Shown here in pieces: positions 32,675-41,738 of a DNA stretch of 64,000 bases. A program made the translations under genes and the position numbers. This DNA comes from Anaerotruncus sp. MC2020 (GTDB lineage Bacteria; Bacillota; Clostridia; Oscillospirales; Ruminococcaceae): positions 248,001 through 312,000 of the forward strand of contig KL370840.1 of NCBI GenBank assembly GCA_000701945.1, given 5' to 3'. The notes below the pieces were generated by a model, which worked only from the letters and a program-made list of their open reading frames with translations, searched no databases and was not told the DNA's origin. Numbering within the stretch: the first letter of the stretch is position 1; each line of letters starts with the position of its first letter.

Positions 32675-33820
32675 ATGACTGCTTCAAGTGAAAATTTATT
32701 CATCAGTGAATCAAGCGCTGCACCTATCGGCATCATCGCAATGAACAGCGTTACCGAGCTCGGCAACAAGATTAACGGTTACCTCACGGAATGGTCAAAG
32801 CTCGCAGGCTATGAGACTGACAGCTACCTCATCGAGTGTGAGTGTCCCCGCTTTTCATCAGGCGACGGTAAGGGTCTCATCAAGTCTACTGTCCGCGGTA
32901 TCGACCTCTTCATCATTCTTGACGTCGGAAACTACAGCATCAAGTATGACTACTTCGGAATGCAGAATGCTATGTCCCCTGATGACCATTTCCAGGACCT
33001 CAAGCGTATCATTCAGGCTGCAAGCGGCAAGGCTCACCGTATAACTGTTATAATGCCCACTCTCTACGGCGGCAGACAGCACCGCAGAAATTACCGCGAG
33101 TCGCTCGACTGTGCGTGCGCTCTTCAGGAACTCGAGGCTATGGGTGTTTCCAATATCGTTACCTTTGACGCTCATGACCCCCGCGTGCAGAATGCAGTTC
33201 CTCTTATGGGCTTTGATAACGTTATGCCTACATATCAGGTTCTCAAGGCTATGATGAAGCAGATAAAGGATATAGATCTCTCCAAGGAGAAGTTCATGGT
33301 AGTTTCTCCCGATGAGGGCGCTCTCAACAGAAATATGTACTATGCTTCCGTTCTCGGAGTTGACATGGGTATGTTCTACAAGCGCCGCGACTACTCGCAG
33401 ATAATCAACGGCAGAAACCCCATTGTTGCTCACGAGTACATCGGAAATCCTGTTGACGGCAGAGATATCTTCATCGCTGACGATATCATCTCCTCGGGCG
33501 AATCCATGCTCGATGTTGCTTCCAACCTCAAGAAGAGAAATGCAGGCAGGATATTCACTTACGCTACTTACGCCATCTTCACGAACGGTCTCGAGAAGTT
33601 CGACAAGGCTTACGAGGAAGGTATGATCGACGGCGTATTCGGTACCAACCTCACCTACAGAACTCCCGAGCTGCTCAGCAGACCGTGGTTCCACGAGGTA
33701 GACGTATCCAAGTACATCGCGTACTTTATTGAGGCTATCAACCATGATGTTTCGATAAGCAAGATAATCGATCCTCACACAAAGATAGAGACTCTGCTCA
33801 AGAAGTACGGTATCAAGTAA
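32675..33820 (+). CDS. prs: Ribose-phosphate pyrophosphokinase
   Basis: 381 residues, about 65 longer than the classical enzyme, with the extra length at the N-terminus and inside the catalytic domain. Makes PRPP, the precursor for purines, pyrimidines, NAD and histidine. Visible: Y-G-G-R-Q-H-R-R loop, F-D-A-H-D-P-R-V-Q-N, and the PRPP loop D-D-I-I-S-S-G-E-S-M in place of D-D-x-x-D-T-G-G-T, a departure from the class I consensus. Such long variants occur in Clostridia. Co-transcribed with ppa. Confidence 0.9.
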   Translation: MTASSENLFISESSAAPIGIIAMNSVTELGNKINGYLTEWSKLAGYETDSYLIECECPRFSSGDGKGLIKSTVRGIDLFIILDVGNYSIKYDYFGMQNAMSPDDHFQDLKRIIQAASGKAHRITVIMPTLYGGRQHRRNYRESLDCACALQELEAMGVSNIVTFDAHDPRVQNAVPLMGFDNVMPTYQVLKAMMKQIKDIDLSKEKFMVVSPDEGALNRNMYYASVLGVDMGMFYKRRDYSQIINGRNPIVAHEYIGNPVDGRDIFIADDIISSGESMLDVASNLKKRNAGRIFTYATYAIFTNGLEKFDKAYEEGMIDGVFGTNLTYRTPELLSRPWFHEVDVSKYIAYFIEAINHDVSISKIIDPHTKIETLLKKYGIK

Positions 33821-33825
33821 CAGCT

Positions 33826-33855
33826 AAGGGACTGCATATGCAGTCCCTTTTTTAT
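33826..33855 (+). terminator. Terminator of ppa-prs
   Basis: Near-continuous palindrome AAGGGACTGCAT / ATGCAGTCCCTT (33826-33849) followed by TTTTT. Confidence 0.9.
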
Positions 33856-33911
33856 GGTTCTGGTGAAATGACGGCAAAATCTGAACATTACGTTAAATAT
33901 TGCCTCCCCTG

Positions 33912-33940
33912 TTGCATTCGGAGGCGTTTTCTGTTATAAT
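33912..33940 (+). promoter_or_regulatory. Promoter of the HD-GYP gene
   Basis: TTGCAT (33912-33917), 17-bp spacer, TATAAT (33935-33940). Confidence 0.8.
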
Positions 33941-33990
33941 TAGTATATAGTCTGCCGCATTCGGCGGATATCATGAAAGGAGGCTTGAAC

Positions 33991-35706
33991 TTGGTAGCGG
34001 CATATTACAGCGTGCTTTTTATTCTTTCTTTGATTTTTCTCGTAGTTTATGTTTTTATGTGGCATAAGCACTTCGATATTACGCTTACGATGATTTTTAC
34101 GCTTATTTCCGTATCATGCCTCGGATATGTCATGTATTCGCACTCCGAAACTATCGGTGAATCCATACTTGCGAACAAGATAGTCTACCTCGGAGCGAGC
34201 TTCCTGCAATATTTCATCATGCTGAGCATTCTCAATATATGCGAGATAAAGCTGAGCAAATGGGTGAAGGATCTGCTGTTCGTATACTCTCTGGTCATGT
34301 ACGGAGCAGTTCTCTCGATAGGCTATACGACGTTCTTCTACAAGAGCATATCGTTCTCGGTGGTAGACGGTGCTCCCGTTCTGTCCCGTGAATACGGCTT
34401 CATGCACACGTTATATCTCGCGATGACAGTGGTATTCTTCATAATCAGCCTCGTTTCGATAATCTACAGCTTCTTCAAGAAAAAACAGGTGCCGAGAAGC
34501 ATCATCTATATGCTGTTCCTGCCATACGTTTTCTCAGTCCTGAGCTATTTCGTCGGCAGAACGGTCGTGACTAAGATAGACCTGATTCCCACTGCCTACA
34601 TCTTTGCGGAGTTCATGTACCTCATAATATCGTACCGACTCTGCCTGTACGACATCGACGATACTGTCGTTGACTCCCTCGTGCAGAACGGCGATACAGG
34701 CTTTATAGCCTTCGACCGCAAACAGCGCTATATCGGCAGCAACGAGACTGCGAAGAAGATACTTCCCGTGCTGAACGAGCTTTATGTCGACGAGAAGATA
34801 GACAATAAAAAGGCGGGAGAGATACGCGGCTGGCTGACCTCCTACATCGCGGACGAAAAACAGCATGAATTTCTGTATACTGTTCACTCGTCCGACGCGT
34901 CTGATGCGGACGGCGAGCGCATATACATAGCTTCTCTCAGTCACCTCTACGACGGCGGAAAAAAACGCGGATACATTGTCACTCTCAGCGACGACACACA
35001 AAACAGGAAGTATATCCGTCTCCTCGACCACTATAACGAGGACCTGCAGAACGAAGTCAATGAGAAGACGCAGCACATCGTAGAGATGCACGACAACCTC
35101 ATCATGAGCCTTGCTGCCATGGTCGAGAGCCGTGACAACTCCACGGGCGGACATATCAAGCGCACGAGCGTCGGAGTACGCATACTCGTTGATGAGATAC
35201 AGAAAGGCGGCGATATGAAGCTGTCCGATGAGTTCTGCCGCAATATAATCAAGGCTGCACCTATGCACGACCTCGGCAAGATCGCGGTCGATGACGCTGT
35301 TCTCCGCAAGCCTGGCAGATTCACCCCAGAGGAATTCGAGAAGATGAAGCACCATTCAGCCGAGGGTGCGCGTGTTATCCACGAGATACTGATGAAGACC
35401 GATGACGAGCCTTTCAAGCTTATCGCCGAGAATGTCGCTCATTATCACCACGAGCGCTGGGACGGCTCGGGTTATCCCGACGGGCTCAGCGGCACGGATA
35501 TCCCAATAGAGGCGCGTATCATGGCTATCGCAGACGTCTATGACGCTCTCGTCAGCAAGCGTGTCTACAAGGATAGTATGTCATTCGAGAAAGCGGACGA
35601 GATAATTACAAGCGGCATGGGTTCGCAGTTCGACCCGAGCCTTGAACCATACTACAAGAGTGCGCGTCCGCGGCTCGAAGCCTACTACAACAGCATCGAA
35701 CACTAA
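33991..35706 (+). CDS. Membrane sensor with HD-GYP cyclic di-GMP phosphodiesterase domain
   Basis: 571 residues from TTG 33991, chosen because AGGAGG (33978-33983) lies 7 nt upstream; the in-frame ATG 33973 lies upstream of that site. Residues about 1-225 form seven transmembrane helices of the histidine-kinase-N 7TM type. A PAS-like region (about 235-345) and a short coiled coil lead to an HD-GYP domain (about 365-560) with G-G-H-I-K-R-T, M-H-D-L-G-K-I, H-H-S-A-E-G and H-H-E-R-W-D-G-S-G-Y-P-D-G intact. It should hydrolyse cyclic di-GMP; the signal sensed is unknown. Confidence 0.9.
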   Translation: MVAAYYSVLFILSLIFLVVYVFMWHKHFDITLTMIFTLISVSCLGYVMYSHSETIGESILANKIVYLGASFLQYFIMLSILNICEIKLSKWVKDLLFVYSLVMYGAVLSIGYTTFFYKSISFSVVDGAPVLSREYGFMHTLYLAMTVVFFIISLVSIIYSFFKKKQVPRSIIYMLFLPYVFSVLSYFVGRTVVTKIDLIPTAYIFAEFMYLIISYRLCLYDIDDTVVDSLVQNGDTGFIAFDRKQRYIGSNETAKKILPVLNELYVDEKIDNKKAGEIRGWLTSYIADEKQHEFLYTVHSSDASDADGERIYIASLSHLYDGGKKRGYIVTLSDDTQNRKYIRLLDHYNEDLQNEVNEKTQHIVEMHDNLIMSLAAMVESRDNSTGGHIKRTSVGVRILVDEIQKGGDMKLSDEFCRNIIKAAPMHDLGKIAVDDAVLRKPGRFTPEEFEKMKHHSAEGARVIHEILMKTDDEPFKLIAENVAHYHHERWDGSGYPDGLSGTDIPIEARIMAIADVYDALVSKRVYKDSMSFEKADEIITSGMGSQFDPSLEPYYKSARPRLEAYYNSIEH

Positions 35707-35740
35707 AAAAGTCGGTCAAGCTCATACTTGACCGATTTTC
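35704..35740. terminator. Bidirectional terminator
   Basis: Stem TCGGTCAAG (35712-35720) with CTTGACCGA (35727-35735), A run on the left and TTTT on the right. It separates the HD-GYP gene from the end of the convergent his operon. Confidence 0.85.
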
Positions 35741-36868
35741 TTATATGTATGTATCCACAAGGCTTAGCGTGAGGTCGTAGCGCGTAGTGTCACTCGAGCA
35801 GCCCGAAACAAGCGTGATATATGTCTTGTCATGCTTTTTGAATGCGGCAATCAGGCACGTTCCCGCATCGGCGGTAGTACCCGTCTTGACACCGAATGCG
35901 TTCGAGCGGTAATACTTGCTCGACGAATCAAGCAGATAATTCGTGCTCTTCCAGTTGAAGGTCTGTCCCGAAGAGATTGTTACGCGCTTCTGCGCGGTGG
36001 ATGCTATAGCCCTTATCTCAGGCATATTCATACAATAGCGGGTCAGCTTCAGCATATCTGCCGCTGTGGTGTACAGACCGCTCTGGTCATAGCCGTCGGG
36101 ATTGTTGAAGCTGCTCTCATGCATACCAAGCTCCGCCGCAAAGTCGTTCATCATCTTGCAGAAATACTTCACAGCCACGGTATCGGACATACTCTGTCCC
36201 GAAACCTTGCGGGCAGTTGCAACGGCTGCTGTATAAGCGGCGTCATTGCCCGAATTGAGGAGCATTCCCGTGAGCAGGTCGTTGACAGTCAGCCTGTTGC
36301 CCTGTGCGAGATAGGCAAGGCTCGAATACGGCTGGACAAGGTTAAGCTCCGAGCCGACCGTAACTACGGTATCTGTGCTCATATTTTTCAGAACTACCGC
36401 CGCAGTCAGCAGCTTTGTGAAACTGGCAGGCGAAATACGCGTATGTATGTCGTGGTAATTGATGAGCTTTTCCTCGTCGAGGTCGTAAACAAGATAGGTC
36501 TTGCTCCTGTAGTAGGTGTTGTACGAAGCCGACGAATTGGTGCCGTCTATCATATAGTCGGCGAGCGATTTATATGAGTTCGTCGAGATGTACGAGTAGT
36601 ACGCGAGTATCGTTGAAGCGTCGCTCGCGTCGATGAGCCCGTCGTTATTGACGTCAGCAGCAGCTTTATCCGAGCCCGATAGCGTCGACTCCCCGCCCGA
36701 CGATACAGCCGAGTAGCACGCAAGCACGTCGGACGCATCTATAGCGCTGACCTGTCCGTCGGAGTTGACGTCGCCGAGAGAGTATCCTGCAGCTCCTGCG
36801 GTGACAGCAGGACATAGTCCGAGCACGCAGAGCAGGCTCAGCAGGGAGCATATCAGTTTTTTAGCCAT
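35741..36868 (-). CDS. D-alanyl-D-alanine carboxypeptidase with N-terminal type I dockerin
   Basis: 375 residues. A signal peptide (about 1-27) is followed by a dockerin: two calcium-binding loops D-x-N-x-D-G-x6-D at 33-44 and 72-83, each followed by a helix. A serine peptidase S11 domain follows with S-x-x-K (Ser149-Lys152), S-G-N and K-T-G-T. By family it trims the terminal D-Ala of peptidoglycan stem peptides outside the cell. The usual C-terminal membrane anchor is absent, so the dockerin may anchor the enzyme by binding a cohesin (inferred). Its ATG lies one base after the hisE stop, making it the last gene of the his operon. Confidence 0.9.
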   Translation of the reverse strand: MAKKLICSLLSLLCVLGLCPAVTAGAAGYSLGDVNSDGQVSAIDASDVLACYSAVSSGGESTLSGSDKAAADVNNDGLIDASDASTILAYYSYISTNSYKSLADYMIDGTNSSASYNTYYRSKTYLVYDLDEEKLINYHDIHTRISPASFTKLLTAAVVLKNMSTDTVVTVGSELNLVQPYSSLAYLAQGNRLTVNDLLTGMLLNSGNDAAYTAAVATARKVSGQSMSDTVAVKYFCKMMNDFAAELGMHESSFNNPDGYDQSGLYTTAADMLKLTRYCMNMPEIRAIASTAQKRVTISSGQTFNWKSTNYLLDSSSKYYRSNAFGVKTGTTADAGTCLIAAFKKHDKTYITLVSGCSSDTTRYDLTLSLVDTYI

Positions 36869-36869
36869 A

Positions 36870-37208
36870 TCAGGTGTTCTTATCGACTGTGTGGAACTTC
36901 TTGAGGTTGCCTATTTTCTCGTTACGCTCGTCGAGCACCTTCTCGACGTCCGACCACTCAAGTCCCTGATTCGCGCAGAGCACCATAACGTGGTAGAGCA
37001 GGTCGTTTATCTCGTTCATGAGCTCGTTATTGTCGCCGTTCTTGGCAGCGATAACAGTCTCGGTAGCCTCCTCGCCGACCTTCTTGCAAATCTTGTCAAC
37101 GCCCTTGTCGAAGAGGTAGCAGGTGTAGGAATTTTCAGCAGCAGTACCGTTCTCGAACTGCTTCTTTCTCTCCTTGATAACTTCAAAAATTTCTTCGTAA
37201 ACTGTCAT
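36870..37208 (-). CDS. hisE: Phosphoribosyl-ATP pyrophosphatase
   Basis: 112 residues. Second step of histidine synthesis: removes pyrophosphate from phosphoribosyl-ATP. The all-alpha MazG-like fold shows K-V-G-E-E-A-T-E-T near residue 43 and N-E-I-N-D-L-L-Y-H near residue 65 as metal ligands. It is separate from hisI here (3-bp gap), whereas many bacteria have them fused. Confidence 0.95.
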   Translation of the reverse strand: MTVYEEIFEVIKERKKQFENGTAAENSYTCYLFDKGVDKICKKVGEEATETVIAAKNGDNNELMNEINDLLYHVMVLCANQGLEWSDVEKVLDERNEKIGNLKKFHTVDKNT

Positions 37209-37211
37209 TTT

Positions 37212-37556
37212 TCATTCCTCCGTATTGTATATCTCATTGAAGAAGCAGCTGTAGCTTCCCGTGTGGCAGGCAACACCCGTCTGCTCGACGTTGACAAGCA
37301 GCGTGTCGTTGTCACAGTCGCCGTATATTGACACGACCTTCTGTACGTGTCCGCTCGTCGCGCCCTTGTTCCAGTACTCCTGACGGGAGCGGCTCCAGAA
37401 CCATGTGTAGCCCGTTCCGAGCGTTTTTTTCAGGCTCTCCTTGTTCATGTAGGCGAGCATGAGAACCGTTTTTGTGTTGACCTCGTAGCATATCGCGGGG
37501 ATAAGTTCCCCCTTGACGAAGAATTTATCGAGGTCGTTGATGTCGATTTTTATCAT
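37212..37556 (-). CDS. hisI: Phosphoribosyl-AMP cyclohydrolase
   Basis: 114 residues. Third step of histidine synthesis. Zinc- and magnesium-binding motifs are visible: [12 protein letters not shown] near the middle, D-C-D-N-D, and C-H-T-G-S-Y-S-C near the end. ATG 37556 is chosen over an upstream in-frame start (37574) because AAAGGAG lies 7 nt before it. A 60-bp gap separates it from the upstream acetyltransferase gene, the longest within the operon. Confidence 0.95.
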   Translation of the reverse strand: MIKIDINDLDKFFVKGELIPAICYEVNTKTVLMLAYMNKESLKKTLGTGYTWFWSRSRQEYWNKGATSGHVQKVVSIYGDCDNDTLLVNVEQTGVACHTGSYSCFFNEIYNTEE

Positions 37557-37616
37557 ATTTACTCCTTTGAGCACCGCTCAATCATATAGTCAGATTTTTC
37601 TGCGCAGACATTTCAC

Positions 37617-38018
37617 TCACGTCCACAGCGAGGTGATGAACATCGGCGAGGCATCGTCCGCTTTCTTGAAGCCGCAGTTTTCGTAAAAGTGCAGCTCTTC
37701 ATTGTAGGCGATGACTGCCACGCGGAGGTAGTCCCTGTAGTGCTCCTTCATCATGTCGACGAGCGTGCGTCCGACTGTCTGACCGTGGTATTCGGGGTCG
37801 ACCAGCAGATAGTGAACGTAGGCATTCATTATCCCGTCATCCATTGCGCATATCATGCCGATTAGCTTTTCGCCGTCCCACGCGCTGTAGACCGTGCGGA
37901 AGTTCTGCATCGCGACCTTCAGCTTTTCGGGAAAGTGTCCGCTCGACCACTCGACCGAAAAAAATAGGCGCTCGAGCTCCTGCTCAGTGAAATCATGTGT
38001 GTCTCTGTACTCAATCAT
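37617..38018 (-). CDS. GNAT family N-acetyltransferase
   Basis: 133 residues. Acetyl-CoA-binding motif A is seen as L-L-V-D-P-E-Y-H-G-Q-T-V-G-R-T-L-V; the end has H-F-Y-E-N-C-G-F-K. Substrate unknown. It overlaps the cytidine deaminase gene by 8 bp and so belongs to the his transcript. Confidence 0.82.
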   Translation of the reverse strand: MIEYRDTHDFTEQELERLFFSVEWSSGHFPEKLKVAMQNFRTVYSAWDGEKLIGMICAMDDGIMNAYVHYLLVDPEYHGQTVGRTLVDMMKEHYRDYLRVAVIAYNEELHFYENCGFKKADDASPMFITSLWT

Positions 38019-38412
38019 AGTCTATCCACCATTCGGGAGTTATCTCCCCGAGAGTTATAGTTTTGCCCGTGCGGTAGTCGAGCATAATCTCGATATCCTT
38101 GTAGCTCGTGGGCATGAGCTGTACCATGAGCTCGCGGCAGGCTCCGCAAGGAGCTCCCTTGCCCTCGATAGGTGCGATACACAGCACCCTCGCTATTTCG
38201 TACTCACCGTTGGTTATCATATTGAAAATGGCGTTGCGCTCGGCGCATATGCCGAGGGTAGAGCAGGTGTCGATACAGACTCCCGTGTATATCCTGCCCG
38301 ATTTGCTCAGCACTGCCGCAGATACCTCTCCCGCCGAGACAAATTCCGATATTTGTCTCGCGTTGAGGACAGCCTCTGCCGCCGCGTGCATTTCCTCCCA
38401 TATCTTGTCCAT
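38011..38412 (-). CDS. cdd: Cytidine deaminase family protein
   Basis: 133 residues. Zinc-dependent deamination of cytidine or deoxycytidine to uridine is expected: C-A-E-R-N-A near residue 56 gives the first ligand and proton shuttle, P-C-G-A-C-R-E-L near residue 87 the other two cysteines. Length fits the homotetrameric class. Start ATG 38412 follows GAGG and the hisF stop by 3 bp. A blasticidin-S-deaminase-like role is an alternative. Confidence 0.85.
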   Translation of the reverse strand: MDKIWEEMHAAAEAVLNARQISEFVSAGEVSAAVLSKSGRIYTGVCIDTCSTLGICAERNAIFNMITNGEYEIARVLCIAPIEGKGAPCGACRELMVQLMPTSYKDIEIMLDYRTGKTITLGEITPEWWIDYD

Positions 38413-38415
38413 AGC

Positions 38416-39171
38416 TTACCTCACGATTACGCCCTTGCCGCGGCAGTAGTCCTTGACCTCACCGACGGTGAGCTCCTTGAAGTGAAAGAGCGACGCCGCA
38501 AGAGCAGCGGTAGCTCCCGTCTTTTCGAATACCTCATAGAAGTCGTTTATTTTGCCCGCACCGCCGCTCGCGATAACGGGAATGTAGCAGTTGTCGCATA
38601 CGGCTCTCAGCATGGGGATATCGAAGCCCTCCTTTGTGCCGTCGGCATCAATGGAGTTGAGGCATATCTCCCCCGCTCCGAGCTTTTCTATCGTGTGTAC
38701 CCAGTCGATGAGGTCGATACCCATATCGACTCTGCCGCCGTTTATGTAGACCGTCCACTTGTTGTCGGCGACCTTCTTTGCGTCGATACCGACGCATATG
38801 CACTGACTGCCGAAGATGTCGGCTCCGTCCTTGACAAGCTGCGGATTCTGCACAGCCTGCGAGTTCACGGAGACTTTATCAGCTCCCGCGCGGAGAGCCT
38901 CGCGGATATCGTCAACGGTCTTGATTCCGCCTCCGACGGTGAGCGGCACAAAAACCTTCTTGGCAGTTTCGCGGACAACGTCGAGGAAGACTCCCCTGCC
39001 CTCGAAAGATGCGGTTATATCGTAGAAAACTATCTCGTCCGCACCCTGTTTATTGTACTCCTCGGCGCACTCGACGGGGTCGCCTACGTCGCGGACTCCT
39101 TCGAAGTTTACGCCCTTTACTACCTTGCCGTTACGAACGTCAAGGCACGGGATTATTCTTTTTGCAAGCAT
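38416..39171 (-). CDS. hisF: Imidazole glycerol phosphate synthase, cyclase subunit
   Basis: 251 residues. With HisH it closes the imidazole ring. The TIM barrel starts [12 protein letters not shown] with the catalytic Asp, and has V-G-G-G-I near residue 82 and N-S-I-D-A-D-G-T with the second catalytic Asp. ATG 39171, 9 nt after AAAGG, shares its A with the stop of the upstream acetyltransferase. Confidence 0.97.
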   Translation of the reverse strand: MLAKRIIPCLDVRNGKVVKGVNFEGVRDVGDPVECAEEYNKQGADEIVFYDITASFEGRGVFLDVVRETAKKVFVPLTVGGGIKTVDDIREALRAGADKVSVNSQAVQNPQLVKDGADIFGSQCICVGIDAKKVADNKWTVYINGGRVDMGIDLIDWVHTIEKLGAGEICLNSIDADGTKEGFDIPMLRAVCDNCYIPVIASGGAGKINDFYEVFEKTGATAALAASLFHFKELTVGEVKDYCRGKGVIVR

Positions 39172-39692
39172 TATATACCACCTTTCTCTATGGTCATATG
39201 ACATCTGTCCCATACTTCGTTATCGTATCTGAATGCGCCATCGTCCCTACTGTACTCCTTGAATCCCACGCTCTCATAGCAGCGTTTTGCCCCTGTATTG
39301 ACCGAAAGGACACACAAATTTACTCTTTCCGCACCTGTGAACTCAAACGCATATAGAACCGCAAGTCTGAGCATTTTTCTGCCAAGTCCCCTGCCGCGCA
39401 TTGAAGGATCGACCATAACAAATTTAAACATTCCGGCGTTTGTTTCCGTGTCAACGGAATAGCAGAAGAATCCGACAGGTACACCGTTGATATCCGTTGC
39501 CACAAAGGGAGTGTCGCCGCAGTTTTCTGCTATATCTTCAAGCATTCTGACGAAGTCCTCACGTTCTATCGGGAACTTTGTCCTTCCTGCACACCACATA
39601 GCGTGTTCGCGCGGCTGATTTATCCATTTGCTTATTATTTCAAAATCACGGAAGAGGATAAACGGGCGCAGTCTGAGTTCATTTTCCGGCAT
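39171..39692 (-). CDS. GNAT family N-acetyltransferase, RimJ/RimL-like
   Basis: 173 residues. The opening L-R-L-R-P-F and [14 protein letters not shown] acetyl-CoA loop are typical of the RimJ/RimL group, which acetylates protein N-termini or small amines. The start overlaps the end of hisA by 14 bp and the stop overlaps hisF by one base. Substrate unknown. Confidence 0.85.
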   Translation of the reverse strand: MPENELRLRPFILFRDFEIISKWINQPREHAMWCAGRTKFPIEREDFVRMLEDIAENCGDTPFVATDINGVPVGFFCYSVDTETNAGMFKFVMVDPSMRGRGLGRKMLRLAVLYAFEFTGAERVNLCVLSVNTGAKRCYESVGFKEYSRDDGAFRYDNEVWDRCHMTIEKGGI

Positions 39693-40404
39693 ATTCTATT
39701 GCCTCTTTAAGATCCAGAGTTCCCTTGTATATGGACTTGCCGCAGATAGTGCCGTAAAGTCCCATTTCCTTGCACGCGATTATGTCGTCCTTTGTGTGGA
39801 CTCCGCCGCTCGCGACGATGTTTGCTCTGCCCTCGGTAGCGTCCGCCAGCTTTTTGAGCTGCTCGCGGTTGACTCCCGAAAGTGTGCCGTCCTTGGAGAT
39901 ATCGGTGAAAATGAAGTATTTCACTCCAGCCCCTATCATCTTGTCCGCGAGGTCGATGTAGTGTACGTCGGAGCTCTCGAGCCAGCCCTCAGTCGCGACC
40001 ATTTCGTTCATCGCGTCGATCCCAACTACAACCTTTTCACTGCCGAATTTCTCGACTGCATCGCATACGAGCTTGGGATTTTTCAGCGCTACAGAACCAA
40101 GAATCACGCGCGTGATACCCATTTCGAGGTACTCGCGTATCGTCTCGAGACTGCGTATTCCGCCGCCAAGTTCGACCTTCAAATCGGTCTTTTCGGCTAC
40201 GTCGGTGTAAATCTTCGTGTTGACGGGTCTGCCCTCTTTTGCTCCGTCGAGGTCGACCATGTGTATCCACTCGGCACCCGCCGCCTCGAAGCTGCGGGCA
40301 GTCTCGAGGTAGTCGCTCGCGACCTTCTCAACGGTCGAAAAATCGCCCTTGAACAGTCGCACGCAGTTGCCGTCCTTTATGTCGATTGCGGGAAAAATAA
40401 TCAT
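39679..40404 (-). CDS. hisA: ProFAR isomerase (1-(5-phosphoribosyl)-5-[(5-phosphoribosylamino)methylideneamino]imidazole-4-carboxamide isomerase)
   Basis: 241 residues. TIM-barrel isomerase of step four of histidine synthesis. The N-terminus M-I-I-F-P-A-I-D-I-K-D-G-N-C-V-R-L carries the catalytic Asp8; E-L-G-G-G-I-R and F-T-D-I-S-K-D-G-T-L-S-G are the phosphate-binding and second catalytic segments. Four-bp overlap (ATGA) with the upstream flavodoxin-like gene. Confidence 0.97.
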   Translation of the reverse strand: MIIFPAIDIKDGNCVRLFKGDFSTVEKVASDYLETARSFEAAGAEWIHMVDLDGAKEGRPVNTKIYTDVAEKTDLKVELGGGIRSLETIREYLEMGITRVILGSVALKNPKLVCDAVEKFGSEKVVVGIDAMNEMVATEGWLESSDVHYIDLADKMIGAGVKYFIFTDISKDGTLSGVNREQLKKLADATEGRANIVASGGVHTKDDIIACKEMGLYGTICGKSIYKGTLDLKEAIEYAGK

Positions 40405-40937
40405 GACTTTTCTCCTTTTCTGAGCTCCGCAAAGAGCGGTTCGAGGTATTTTTTGTCAGTCCAGTCGCACTTCTTGTCCTTTGCCTCGAGGAAGGGCTTC
40501 TCCCATGCCTTTATCGTTGACGGGTCCTTCTTGTCGAGCATTTTCACGTACATCTTGCACATTGCCTTGTCCGTGAAGTTCATGCCCTCGAGGTCCCACA
40601 TCCCCTGAAAGTAGAAGCACGGGATATCCGCGAGCTCGCCTTTAAGATTCTTGTTCCTGACGATTTCAAGTATCTCATCGTCGTAGGGAGCGGCTCCGCA
40701 GCTGTACACAATTATCTGCTTGCCTTTGAGCGCGGCGTAGTTCTTTTTCAGGAAGGCTATACCTCCGATAGACGATGCGTAAACGCCTCCGCCGATGATG
40801 ACAGTGTCGTACTTCGCGACCTCTTTGATGTCGGCGTTTTTGGTGTCGACCACCTTGAATCCAGTCTCCTCAGATATCCATTCCGCGTACTTTGCGGACG
40901 CGCCGTACTTGGAACGGCACAGAATTATTCCACTCAT
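40401..40937 (-). CDS. Flavodoxin-domain protein
   Basis: 178 residues. The N-terminal phosphate loop region (R-S-K-Y-G-A-S-A-K-Y-A) and I-I-G-G-G-V-Y-A-S resemble the flavodoxin_5 group, which includes menaquinone-dependent protoporphyrinogen oxidase HemG, but a heme role is unlikely to follow from this alone. FMN binding is expected. The start overlaps the stop of the P-loop gene by one base. Confidence 0.8.
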   Translation of the reverse strand: MSGIILCRSKYGASAKYAEWISEETGFKVVDTKNADIKEVAKYDTVIIGGGVYASSIGGIAFLKKNYAALKGKQIIVYSCGAAPYDDEILEIVRNKNLKGELADIPCFYFQGMWDLEGMNFTDKAMCKMYVKMLDKKDPSTIKAWEKPFLEAKDKKCDWTDKKYLEPLFAELRKGEKS

Positions 40938-41728
40938 TATTTTACCTCGTTTATTTTTGAAATTATTGCTGAATATGCTTTTGTCCAGTCCTTCTGCGGG
41001 TCGTCGATGACCACGCTGTCGATGTCGAGTCTGCCCAGTATGTCAAGCTCGCGGCGCTGTCTCTCCTCGAGTGCAGAGATGTAGCCGTCAAAGCCGCTTA
41101 GTCCGTGTTTCCTGCCATATTTGCCGCTGCAGTGATAATCAATAACGGCATTGAGCCAGTCGTCACCGCGCTCTTCGGAAGCCTGCTTTACGCTGTTATA
41201 TATGTCGCTGTTTTTCAGGTACACTACAAACGGCGAAAGCGGCGCGATAATGCCGCATATCTCGCGGATATAAGCCTCGGAAACATTCTCGTCAAATCCG
41301 AAGCGCATCATAGTTTCGCACATCGGATTCTGCAAAAGAACACAGTTGAAAACATAGCTTTCGTCGCCGATTTTATCCGCGAATTCCCGCCATTTATCAA
41401 GCATAACAGGACGCTCCGTCTCCCACGGCAGGAAGTCATAGACCTTATGCTGTAGGAGCTTGTCAAACAGCACGCCGCTAAAGCCTCCGAGCGGTACGAT
41501 ATATCCGCCCGATTTTTCGGTACCTGCGGCGAGTATCTTCTGCTGTTCGTCGGAGCTGAACTCCGCCATATCCTCGCGTGTAAGGAATGCGTGAAACTCG
41601 TAGTCAGCAGGGTGAGCACCGCTGCCCTCGTCAACGAAAGTTATGCCAAGCTGTTCCGCGACATATTGGGCAGTTGTGCTCTTGCCCGAGCACGGCAGTC
41701 CCTCAACGATTATCAGGTTTCTTTTCAT
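40937..41728 (-). CDS. P-loop kinase-like protein of unknown substrate
   Basis: 263 residues. Opens with a strand and Walker A G-L-P-C-S-G-K-S-T-T (residues 9-18), as in small-molecule or nucleoside kinases; an E-R-P-V-M-L-D-K-W segment may act as the second nucleotide motif. No close family is recognised. ATG 41728 is preferred (GAGAGG 8 nt upstream) over an extended start at 41842. It sits next to a Cys-based phosphatase and within 3 kb of a cytidine deaminase. Confidence 0.7.
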   Translation of the reverse strand: MKRNLIIVEGLPCSGKSTTAQYVAEQLGITFVDEGSGAHPADYEFHAFLTREDMAEFSSDEQQKILAAGTEKSGGYIVPLGGFSGVLFDKLLQHKVYDFLPWETERPVMLDKWREFADKIGDESYVFNCVLLQNPMCETMMRFGFDENVSEAYIREICGIIAPLSPFVVYLKNSDIYNSVKQASEERGDDWLNAVIDYHCSGKYGRKHGLSGFDGYISALEERQRRELDILGRLDIDSVVIDDPQKDWTKAYSAIISKINEVK

Positions 41729-41738
41729 ATCTGACCTC

